Shown: piece after piece, positions 18,519-25,787 of the stretch
Numbering within the stretch: the stretch's first letter is position 1
Layout: every line of letters starts with the position of its first letter
From: Candidatus Gastranaerophilales bacterium
GTDB taxonomy: Bacteria > Cyanobacteriota > Vampirovibrionia > Gastranaerophilales > Gastranaerophilaceae
Reading direction: 5' to 3'
NCBI GenBank assembly: GCA_944325885.1
Contig: CALVBT010000001.1
Location: forward strand, 280,037 to 344,036
Length of the DNA stretch: 64,000 nucleotides
Notes under the pieces: generated by a model
What the model was told of the DNA's origin: nothing
Seen by the model: the letters and a program-made list of their open reading frames with translations, nothing else
Database searches by the model: none
Program-made: the position numbers and the translations under genes

Positions 18519-18830
18519 TCCAATATTTTTATTATAATTGTTTTTTACAATTAGTATAAGTCGCCTAAATATAATAATTGCTAAAATTAATGCAGTTTAT
18601 TAATAAATTGTAACATATATTTTTAATTAATGGAACTGACCTTTTATATATATCTTTGATATGTAAAAAAAAAGCTGCATCGCAGCTTATACTTCATAAT
18701 CTTGGGAGGAGATTTGGGGATTTGTACATGTATATTAATTCATTATGGTTAAAATGTTTACTATTTTAGTCATAATTTTAATAAAAATTTACAATCTCTT
18801 TAAAAGCATGTATGTTTTATGATAAAGAGC
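18519..18830. other. Intergenic gap with one minus-strand terminator
   Basis: 312 bp of very AT-rich DNA between two minus-strand genes. The only structure I can support is the hairpin at 18665-18688. A purine-rich GGGAGGAGATTTGGGG stretch lies at about 18704-18720 but no open reading frame or RNA family could be recognised. Confidence 0.6.
18665..18688 (-). terminator. Rho-independent terminator downstream of relA/spoT
   Basis: Read on the minus strand, AAGCTGC pairs with GCAGCTT across a 3-nt loop and runs into nine T. It lies about 140 bp beyond the relA/spoT stop and ends that transcript before the paralogue pair. Confidence 0.8.
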
Positions 18831-21107
18831 TTATTTCTTTTTCTTGGGCATGGGCTTTTTGTCGCTTTTGGTTGAGGACGAACCCTGTATTCTTTTTACG
18901 GAGATTACTTCCGGTATAGATTGTAGTTTGGTTATTACACTTTTTAGTCTGTTTATGTTGTCGACCTCTATGCCCATTTCTATTATGCCTATTTTTTTAG
19001 CTGAATTTGATTTGATGTTTGCATAGGCAATATTTGTATTGCAGTCGGTCAGCTCAATCATAATATCTTTTAATATGCCCATTTTGTCCTGAACATCTAT
19101 TCTTATAGAAGCGACATAAGTCTTGTTGAGGCCTTTATCCGCCCATTTTATGTCTATCAGACGTTCTTCCGGAACATTGTCCAGCGAAGGGCAGTCCACT
19201 CTGTGAATTGAAACACCTTTGCTTCTTGTCACCACTCCGACAATAGGCTCTCCGGGAACAGGTGTACAGCATTTAGCAAAGTAATATAGCATTCCTTCCA
19301 GCCCGACAATATCATTTTTTGATTTTTTAGATTTTGTGTGGCTGACAATAGGCTGGTCTACGTCCGTTGGTTTTTTGATTCTGTTTGTTATTTTATTTAC
19401 TGTTGTTTCGCCATAGCCAAGAGCTGCCATAAGGTCGTCTACACAGGAGTAATTCATTGATTCGGCAATTTGTCTTAGTTCTCCTGTTTTTAAAAGCTCG
19501 TCAAATTTGGCCTTGCCGATTTCAGCCTCAAGCATATTGTGGCCGATTGTGATATGTTCTTCTCTTTTATTCTTTTTGTACCACTGTTTTATTTTTGATT
19601 GTGCAAGTTTTGTGACAACAAAGTTCAGCCAGTCCAGTCTGGGTGCAGGTGTTTTTGATGTCATAATTTCTACAATATCTCCGTTATGGAGTTTTGTACT
19701 TAACGGACAGATTCGTCCGTTAACAAGTGCGCCTGTTATGCGGAACCCCACATCAGTGTGTATTCTGAATGCAAAATCCACCGGCGTAGCATCTTTTGGC
19801 AGGTCTATTACATCACCCATCGGAGTAAATGCAAATACCTGATCGGAAAACAGGTCAAGTTTTACGCTTTCAACATATTCGCTGGCGGAAGAAACATCTT
19901 TTTCCATTTCTGCAAGTTTTCGCATCCATGAGAATTTTATATCCGTATCGGCATTCGCCTTTTGAGAGCCTTTTTCTTTGTATTTCCAGTGCGCAGCAAC
20001 ACCGTATTCTGCGACCTGATGCATTTCATGTGTTCTTATTTGTACTTCAATGGGTTTTGATTTCGGCCCGAGTACTGATGTGTGCAGTGAGCGGTACATG
20101 TTGCTTTTGGGCATTGCAATATAATCTTTGAAACGTCCCGGAATAGGTTTGAACTGAGAATGGATAATACCGAGAACCTCATAACATTCATTGACCGTGT
20201 TTACGATTACACGTACGGCAGAGATATCGTACAGCTCGTGGAATGCGATATTCTGGCGTTTCATTTTTGCATAGATTGAATAATAGTGCTTTGAACGTCC
20301 GGAAATAGTTGCTTTTATTTTGTGCTGCTTTAGCAGCTGTCCTATTTTGTCCACAAGTACCTGAATAGTGGCATCTCTTTCGGCCTTTTTTAAGGCCACA
20401 AGCTGAGCAATTTCAAAGTATTTTTCCGGGTTTAAGTATCTTAAAGACAAATCTTCCAACTCTGCTTTTATTTTCCCGATACCGAGTCTGTTAGCAAGAG
20501 GTGCAAATATGTCGAGAGTTTCCTGTGCAATTTTTTGTTGTTTTGCGGCTGCCATATAGTTGAGAGTACGCATATTGTGCAGCCTGTCTGCAAGCTTTAG
20601 AAAAATTACACGTACGTCATTGGCCATAGCAATAAACATTCGTCTGAAGTTTTCTGCCTGACGTTCTTCTTTTGATTTGAACTGATATTTTCCAAGTTTT
20701 GTTACGCCTTGAACAAGGTTGAGAACATCTTCGCCGAATTTTTCTTTTATTGTTTCCGGTGATGTTCCGGTATCTTCAATAATATCGTGCAACAGAGCCG
20801 CAATGATAGTGTGTTTGTCCATCATCAAGTCCGTTAAAATTTTTGCAACTTCTACAGGGTGGATGATGTATGGCTCTTCACTGATTCTGTATTGACCTGC
20901 GTGCAATTTTGCCGCAAAAATGTAGGCTTCTTCTATTTCTTTAATATCGTTTTCCGGCCTGTGCTGAGCAACGAGCATTTCTTTCAGCGGTTCAAAAATG
21001 CTCATATCCGGGCCGGGATCTTCTTGAGGAAACTCTATATGCTCCTGCTCGTCTGTAGTTTCTTCCGGCAGGTTTTGTGCGGTTTGTTCTTCATTGTTGT
21101 CTGTCAT
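18831..21107 (-). CDS. relA: Bifunctional (p)ppGpp synthetase/hydrolase (Rsh)
   Basis: Long RelA/SpoT homologue that makes and degrades (p)ppGpp in the stringent response. The 758 residues contain the HD hydrolase domain with HDIIEDTG at 107-114, so hydrolysis should be active; the synthetase domain (FKDYIAMPKSNMYRSLHTSV, about 325-345); a TGS domain (VFAFTPMGDVIDLPKDATPV, about 435); and a C-terminal ACT domain with IVGVVTRSKGVSIHR upstream. It ends in a Ser/Lys-rich tail. No second synthetase is seen in the window. Confidence 0.95.
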   Translation of the reverse strand: MTDNNEEQTAQNLPEETTDEQEHIEFPQEDPGPDMSIFEPLKEMLVAQHRPENDIKEIEEAYIFAAKLHAGQYRISEEPYIIHPVEVAKILTDLMMDKHTIIAALLHDIIEDTGTSPETIKEKFGEDVLNLVQGVTKLGKYQFKSKEERQAENFRRMFIAMANDVRVIFLKLADRLHNMRTLNYMAAAKQQKIAQETLDIFAPLANRLGIGKIKAELEDLSLRYLNPEKYFEIAQLVALKKAERDATIQVLVDKIGQLLKQHKIKATISGRSKHYYSIYAKMKRQNIAFHELYDISAVRVIVNTVNECYEVLGIIHSQFKPIPGRFKDYIAMPKSNMYRSLHTSVLGPKSKPIEVQIRTHEMHQVAEYGVAAHWKYKEKGSQKANADTDIKFSWMRKLAEMEKDVSSASEYVESVKLDLFSDQVFAFTPMGDVIDLPKDATPVDFAFRIHTDVGFRITGALVNGRICPLSTKLHNGDIVEIMTSKTPAPRLDWLNFVVTKLAQSKIKQWYKKNKREEHITIGHNMLEAEIGKAKFDELLKTGELRQIAESMNYSCVDDLMAALGYGETTVNKITNRIKKPTDVDQPIVSHTKSKKSKNDIVGLEGMLYYFAKCCTPVPGEPIVGVVTRSKGVSIHRVDCPSLDNVPEERLIDIKWADKGLNKTYVASIRIDVQDKMGILKDIMIELTDCNTNIAYANIKSNSAKKIGIIEMGIEVDNINRLKSVITKLQSIPEVISVKRIQGSSSTKSDKKPMPKKKK

Positions 21108-21154
21108 AGTTAATTATTGTACACTTTTAAGTGGTACTGCACAAGAGGAAATAT

Positions 21155-21454
21155 ATGGATTTGTTTTACAAAGAGGATAATAACGGCGTGGTTGTACGGG
21201 TAAAGGCTGTTCCGAATTCTTCTAAAAATGAGGTTAGCGGACTGTATGAGGATGCTCTTAAGATAAAAATAAAAGCACCTGCTGTTGAAAACAAAGCCAA
21301 TGAAGAACTTGTGAAATTTATATCAAAACTTTTAAAAGTACCGAAAAGTTCAATATCTTTTAAAAACGGAGAAACCTCAAAACTAAAAACTCTGTATATA
21401 GATAACTGCAGTATTGATAAAATTAAAAATCTTTGTGTTAATATAGATTTATAA
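21155..21454 (+). CDS. yggU: DUF167/YggU family protein
   Basis: Small conserved protein of the YggU family, of unknown function. Family features are VRVKAVPNSSKNEV, a central LKIKIKAPAVENKANEELVKFISK and a C-terminal K(T/L)L-type strand. An upstream GTG at 21131 is in frame, but GAGGAA sits 6-8 nt before the ATG at 21155, giving 99 residues, the usual size. It is followed 21 bp later by secG. Confidence 0.88.
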   Translation: MDLFYKEDNNGVVVRVKAVPNSSKNEVSGLYEDALKIKIKAPAVENKANEELVKFISKLLKVPKSSISFKNGETSKLKTLYIDNCSIDKIKNLCVNIDL

Positions 21455-21475
21455 TTTTATATAAGGGATAAAAAT

Positions 21476-21703
21476 ATGATAACAACTATATTTTGGATTG
21501 TTCAAATAATTTCGTCATTACTTTTAATATTGCTGGTTATGATTCATTCACCAAAAGGCGATGGCATAGCAGGCATAGGCGGTGCATCACATGTATTTGC
21601 TTCGCAAAAGAATGCAGAATCAGGCCTGAACAAACTGACAATGTGGGTTGCTATAGTATTTTTTGTATCAACCTTTATCGCCGGGTTCAATATTTTTGGT
21701 TAA
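21476..21703 (+). CDS. secG: Preprotein translocase subunit SecG
   Basis: Two-helix inner-membrane partner of SecYE that assists protein export. The 75 residues show the family pattern: first hydrophobic helix (VQIISSLLLILLVMIHSPKGDG), the loop GIGGASHVFASQKNAE, and second helix (LTMWVAIVFFVSTFIAG). AAGGGAT provides a Shine-Dalgarno. It is encoded right after yggU, likely on the same transcript. Confidence 0.93.
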   Translation: MITTIFWIVQIISSLLLILLVMIHSPKGDGIAGIGGASHVFASQKNAESGLNKLTMWVAIVFFVSTFIAGFNIFG

Positions 21704-21723
21704 TAAACTTTTTTAATAATTTT

Positions 21724-22200
21724 TTAAATATTGACCAGTCGTTCGAGTCTTCTGGCTATTCTTACGATTGGTTTTTCTTCCTGCCAGCTGATTGAATCGA
21801 CTAGAATAGTCTTGCAGCCGAGCAGTTTGCCGAACAAAATATCCGTGAGAGGTCTGTCGCCTACCATAACCAGTTTGTCTTTATCAATGCCCAGCTCTTT
21901 TAAATGTTCTTTAGAAACTTCTGTTGCAGGTTTTTTAGCAGGAGCGATAACAGGAAAGTCGACTTGCTTTGCTGCTTTTGCAATGTATTCAAGATTGCTG
22001 TTGTTTGAAATAATCAAAAGCCTGAAATCTTGCTTTAGCCTTTCAAAAAGCTGTAATGTTTCCTGAGAAAATGTGCCTGACTTTGACTTCATGACAGTGC
22101 TGTCCAAATCAAAGGCAATAGCTGTTATGCCTTCTTCTTTCAGCCTGTCGTAATTTATTTCAAAAACTGTTTTTGCTTCGTAATCTGCTTTTAGTATCAT
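21724..22200 (-). CDS. yqeG: YqeG-family HAD phosphatase
   Basis: HAD class IIIA phosphatase of the YqeG type, 158 residues. Motif I is AFDLDSTVM, motif II is LLIISNNSN, the Lys motif lies in PAKKP, and motif III is MVGDRPLTDILFG. YqeG of Gram-positives is usually annotated as a phosphatidylglycerophosphate phosphatase-like enzyme; the substrate here is not shown by the sequence. It begins 3 bp after the stop of the U32 gene, so the two are translationally close. Confidence 0.87.
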   Translation of the reverse strand: MILKADYEAKTVFEINYDRLKEEGITAIAFDLDSTVMKSKSGTFSQETLQLFERLKQDFRLLIISNNSNLEYIAKAAKQVDFPVIAPAKKPATEVSKEHLKELGIDKDKLVMVGDRPLTDILFGKLLGCKTILVDSISWQEEKPIVRIARRLERLVNI

Positions 22201-22203
22201 TTT

Positions 22204-23457
22204 TTATCTCACGTTTTTTATACCGATAGTTCTGGCAAGCGCATATTTGTAGTTTTGCGGTTCTTTGCTCAGTTCAACCCAGATTTCATCATTTGTGTTG
22301 CCAACATCTTTTTCTTCATCTAATTTATCATTATAGATTTTTAAGACTTTAGTTTCAAAACATTCTTTTGGCGTGATGATTTCTATTTCATCATTTAATA
22401 AAATTTTGTTTTTAATCTTTATTTTGTAAAGGTTTTTGTCGTCTTTTGTTGTTTTGTCCCATACTTCAAACAAGAAATCCGCACCGGCAAGCCCCTTGGA
22501 TACATCGTAGCTGTAGCCTTCGTGGTCTTGTTCGTCCAGATAAAAGCCTGTAGTGTAACCACGGTTGCCTATTTTTAGCAGCTGAGTGAACATCTCTTGC
22601 GGGTCGGGCTTTTCTCCGTTGTAATAAGCATCTATTGCCTGCCTGTAAGCTTTTGCTACTGCAGATACATAATAAAGACTTTTTGTCCTTCCTTCAATTT
22701 TAAAGGAGTCTGCGCCTGCTTCAATGAGCTGCGGAATATAATTTATTAAAGCAAGATCTTTTGTGCTTAAGATATGAGTGCCTCTTGCTGTTTCTTCTAT
22801 TTCGTAGTATTCGCCGGGTCTTGTTTCTTCAAGAAGTTTGTATTTCCACCGGCATGGCTGGGAACATCCGCCATGGTTTGCTTTTCTTTCGCCGTGGGTC
22901 ATGTAGTCGCTCAACAAGCATCTTCCTGATAAAGAAACGCATTGCGCACCGTGTACAAACACCTCTAGTTCAATGTCAGGTACATTTTTTCTTATTTGTG
23001 CAAGCTGTTTTATGGAAAGTTCTCTTGCAAGGATTACCCTTGTTGCTCCAAAATCTTTCCAGAATTTTACAGCCTCAGAGTTAAGAGTATTTGTTTGTGT
23101 GCTTATGTGGATATCGATATCTGGCAGTTTGTTTTTTACAATATTTAAAATGCCAAAGTCGCTGACAATCAGTGCATCAGGGCCTGCGTCTTTGATAATA
23201 TCAATATGCCCATACAGATTTTTTATATCTTCGTCATAAGCATAGATATTAAGCGTCATGTAGACTTTTTTGCCGTAAGAATGAGCAAGCTCTATTGCTC
23301 TTTTGAGATTTTCAGATGTGATGACATCGCCTTTTCTCATTGTTCTGAGGCTAAAATCCACCATACCCATATAAATTGCATCTGCGCCGTAGTTTATGGC
23401 ATAATCCAGTTTTTCTATATTACCTGCAGGTAAAAGTAATTCAACTCTCTTGTTCAT
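22204..23457 (-). CDS. Peptidase U32 family protein (TrhP/RlhA-like)
   Basis: 417-residue member of the U32 peptidase family. Several characterised members (TrhP, RlhA) take part in RNA hydroxylation rather than proteolysis. Hallmarks are the N-terminal LLLPAGNIEKLDYAINYGAD, the central HGAQCVSLSGRCLLSDYM, HGGCSQPCRWKY (conserved Cys ligands) and FKIEGRTKSLYYV. Together with yqeG it forms a minus-strand pair. Whether it acts on tRNA or rRNA cannot be read from the sequence. Confidence 0.9.
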   Translation of the reverse strand: MNKRVELLLPAGNIEKLDYAINYGADAIYMGMVDFSLRTMRKGDVITSENLKRAIELAHSYGKKVYMTLNIYAYDEDIKNLYGHIDIIKDAGPDALIVSDFGILNIVKNKLPDIDIHISTQTNTLNSEAVKFWKDFGATRVILARELSIKQLAQIRKNVPDIELEVFVHGAQCVSLSGRCLLSDYMTHGERKANHGGCSQPCRWKYKLLEETRPGEYYEIEETARGTHILSTKDLALINYIPQLIEAGADSFKIEGRTKSLYYVSAVAKAYRQAIDAYYNGEKPDPQEMFTQLLKIGNRGYTTGFYLDEQDHEGYSYDVSKGLAGADFLFEVWDKTTKDDKNLYKIKIKNKILLNDEIEIITPKECFETKVLKIYNDKLDEEKDVGNTNDEIWVELSKEPQNYKYALARTIGIKNVR

Positions 23458-23484
23458 AGCAATTTTATTTTATAACAAATATAA

Positions 23485-24186
23485 TTATTTTAATAAATCC
23501 AGATTTAAAACAGTGTGCAAATCGACTTCTTCTGCATTATCAATTTTTTTGTAGTCCATAATTTCGTCGAGTTTTTTTATTGCATCTGAAAATTTGTTGC
23601 TTTTTTCGTTTGCGTGCATTTCTATTGTTGCGTTTTTAATGTTTTCGACAAAACCTAGCTCGTGTAAATAATCTCTGCTGGTTTTGCCTCTTGGGGACAT
23701 TCTTTCAGGAACACCCATTGCAAAGTTTTTGTGTTCGTTAACCGCTTTTTCAAATACGTGACGCATAATCGATTTGCCGGCGCATTTTGTTCCCTGATTC
23801 GGTTCTATCGGCCATGCTGCCTGATGAGCAAGGTAGATACCTGTTCCGTTATTTATGTCATTGTATGACATTACGGAACACGGAGTGCTTTTTCTGGCGG
23901 AAAGAAGTCCGTCTGACCCGAATTTGATATTTGTTATTGCGCCGTAGAGCATGTCTTTCCACCTGTCAAAATCTTTTTTATCAGGGATATTTGGATACAT
24001 TTTTTCAAGGTTAAGACTTTCTAACAATTCGTTTAAGAATGGCAAATCATTTTTGCCGACAGAATACAGCGTAAATTCGTCAGCAGCCGGCATGTTGCGA
24101 AGACGGATTTTTGCAACCGGCAAAGCCTTAAAAGATTGCTTATAATTTGGTTGAGTTGTGTTTTGGCTGTTTGGATTTATTTTCAT
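23485..24186 (-). CDS. Possible GNAT-like acetyltransferase with N-terminal QSFK motif
   Basis: 233-residue protein, not firmly recognised. The N-terminus is Asn/Gln-rich with QSFKALPV at about residue 19, resembling the SF(G/K/Q) motif of other proteins here. The centre contains GTKCAGKSIMRHVFEKAV followed by YLHELGF, which fits the acetyl-CoA loop and following helix and strand of GNAT acetyltransferases, but catalytic residues cannot be confirmed. The C-terminus is helical. It is transcribed divergently from rpsU. Confidence 0.65.
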   Translation of the reverse strand: MKINPNSQNTTQPNYKQSFKALPVAKIRLRNMPAADEFTLYSVGKNDLPFLNELLESLNLEKMYPNIPDKKDFDRWKDMLYGAITNIKFGSDGLLSARKSTPCSVMSYNDINNGTGIYLAHQAAWPIEPNQGTKCAGKSIMRHVFEKAVNEHKNFAMGVPERMSPRGKTSRDYLHELGFVENIKNATIEMHANEKSNKFSDAIKKLDEIMDYKKIDNAEEVDLHTVLNLDLLK

Positions 24187-24293
24187 AAAACACCTTTGTT
24201 CTGGTTATATATAATAGGTTTCTGAATTTTTAAAATTGACTAAAATATAAAAGATATTTACAACACGTAATAAAAGCAGTGGTGGAATTGTAC

Positions 24294-24322
24294 TTGAAAT
24301 AGAAATATAAGCGTGTTAATAT
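24294..24322 (+). promoter_or_regulatory. Promoter of rpsU
   Basis: TTGAAA at 24294-24299 and TAATAT at 24317-24322 with a 17-bp spacer form a sigma70-type promoter about 45 bp upstream of the ATG. Confidence 0.6.
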
Positions 24323-24367
24323 GACTACACAAGTTACAAAATTTTATGCAAAGGTGGTGAAAAATCA

Positions 24368-24541
24368 ATGCCAGAAGTTAAAGTCGGAGAAAACGAAAGT
24401 ATCGAAAGCGCTTTAAAAAGATTCAAGAAAAAAGTACAAAAAGCAGGTACTTTGTCTGAAGTAAAAAGACGTGAAACTTACGAAAAACCAAGCATAAAAA
24501 GAAAACGTAAATCTGAAGCTGCTCGCAAAAGAAGAGTGTAA
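24368..24541 (+). CDS. rpsU: 30S ribosomal protein S21
   Basis: 57-residue basic protein. The translation begins [18 protein letters not shown] and continues FKKKVQKAG with a Lys/Arg-rich tail ending RKRRV, matching bS21. It binds the 30S platform near the 16S 3' end and aids initiation. AAGGTGGTG, an almost complete anti-SD match, lies 8-9 nt before the ATG. It is monocistronic, framed by its own promoter and a strong terminator. Confidence 0.95.
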   Translation: MPEVKVGENESIESALKRFKKKVQKAGTLSEVKRRETYEKPSIKRKRKSEAARKRRV

Positions 24542-24557
24542 GCTTTGTAAATAAGAT

Positions 24558-24594
24558 AAAAAAGTCCTTTTGATTTGTTCAAAAGGACTTTTTT
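24558..24594 (+). terminator. Strong terminator after rpsU
   Basis: A perfect 16-bp inverted repeat centred on AGTCCTTTTGA / TCAAAAGGACT with loop TTTGT, flanked by A and T runs, so it could end transcription from both directions. The convergent kinase gene stops at 24620. Confidence 0.92.
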
Positions 24595-24619
24595 AGTGTC
24601 TGATTTTTAATTTTATTGT

Positions 24620-25471
24620 TTAAAGTACAGCTTCTTTTCCTCTGGCAATGTTGTCCATTGTGCGGAAGATTTTTTCTGTCATTTCTTGAATATAAGAGCT
24701 TGAAACAACGCCGTTCATAACAATGTCAGCACATTGCATAGCAGGACGGATGTATGTTTGTGCAGTTGTGTTTACATTCTCAAACTGCATATCAGCGGCG
24801 AGGCCTGTTTTTCCTCTGGATTCTGCTCGTCTGTACCATCTGTCTTTGATAATATCAAACGGAGTGAATACATAAACTTTGACGTCCATAATGTCACGCA
24901 GTCCCTCGTTCAGTACGTACAGCCCTTCGTTTACAATGATTTTTGCGGGTTTTTTGAGTACGCCGTGAGGAAAACTTTCACATGTTGTAAAGTTGTAGTC
25001 CGGACTTCTGACGGCTGAGCCGTTTTTGAGCGAAATCAAATGTTCTTTCATAAGCTGAAGATTAATGGCTTTTGGCGTGTCAAAGCTGTAGCCTTTGGCA
25101 AAAAACGCTTCGTAGCTGCCGGCTTCTTTGAGTTCTTTTGACCAGTCGTGATAATAATCATCGCAGCAAACTATTGTGTAGAGATCTGTTCTTTCTTCTG
25201 CAATGCAAGAGCGTATAGCATTCTGGACAAAAGTTGTTTTGCCCGAGGCCGATTCTCCGGCAATGCCGATAAGAAAACGTGAATCAGGGTCGCTCAAGGC
25301 TCTTCTTGCTATGTTGAAAATTACAGATTCTTTGACGTTGATAAAAAGAGGGTTCTTTTGCTTTTTATCTTCTTCTAATATCTTTTTTATGCTTTCAACT
25401 ATCTTTACCACAATTGGAAATGTTGAGGCCTGATTATATTCAATTTTGTTTTGCTCTTCAGTTAGCTGCAT
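24620..25471 (-). CDS. Uridine kinase-like P-loop kinase
   Basis: 283-residue member of the uridine kinase/phosphoribulokinase family. Walker A is GIAGESASGKTTF (about residue 69), a Walker-B-like strand is KIIVNEGLYVLN, and VFTPFDIIKDRWYRRAESRGKTG resembles the lid and substrate region of Udk-type enzymes. An N-terminal extension of about 60 residues precedes the P-loop. It probably phosphorylates a nucleoside or sugar; substrate not determined. The gene starts about 220 bp from the second autotransporter leader, divergently. Confidence 0.82.
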   Translation of the reverse strand: MQLTEEQNKIEYNQASTFPIVVKIVESIKKILEEDKKQKNPLFINVKESVIFNIARRALSDPDSRFLIGIAGESASGKTTFVQNAIRSCIAEERTDLYTIVCCDDYYHDWSKELKEAGSYEAFFAKGYSFDTPKAINLQLMKEHLISLKNGSAVRSPDYNFTTCESFPHGVLKKPAKIIVNEGLYVLNEGLRDIMDVKVYVFTPFDIIKDRWYRRAESRGKTGLAADMQFENVNTTAQTYIRPAMQCADIVMNGVVSSSYIQEMTEKIFRTMDNIARGKEAVL

Positions 25472-25610
25472 TTTTTGCCCCCATTCATAATAGTATATTA
25501 GAATAAAAAGAGCTGAATTTCCCTTTTGTAGTTTAAAATGTAAAAAAAATTAATGTTGCTATTCTCGGGCCCGATTATTAAGGAATTTTTACCTAATTTG
25601 TGCTTTTTCC

Positions 25611-25694
25611 TTAACAAAACTTAACTAAAATGTTTAAAAAAACAGAATTCTGGGAACTATAAAAATATAAGTTACGGAACATGAGGAAAAAAGA
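25611..25694 (+). promoter_or_regulatory. Duplicated 5' leader of autotransporter B
   Basis: Nearly identical to 6380-6464, from TTAACAAAACTTAAC through CAGAATTCTG to the TGAGG Shine-Dalgarno, with one fewer A (6) between Shine-Dalgarno and ATG. The preceding 25472-25610 stretch is AT-rich with no recognisable gene. Confidence 0.6.
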
Positions 25695-25787
25695 ATGGTT
25701 AGACTAGTCGAAAATATCAGTGAAAATAATATTACCTTAAAACCTGCTCGTACCAATGCTTTTAGTCTTTCGGGGGGGGGGGTATAA
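25695..25787 (+). other. Leader reading frame of autotransporter B, ending just after poly-G
   Basis: ATG at 25695 with TGAGG 8 nt upstream opens a frame reading MVRLVENISENNITLKPA. With 11 G the frame ends at TAA 25785-25787. With 10 G it would run into the signal peptide and passenger, giving about 984 residues. The ATG-to-tract distance is the same as at locus A (75 nt to the TC preceding the G run). Confidence 0.75.
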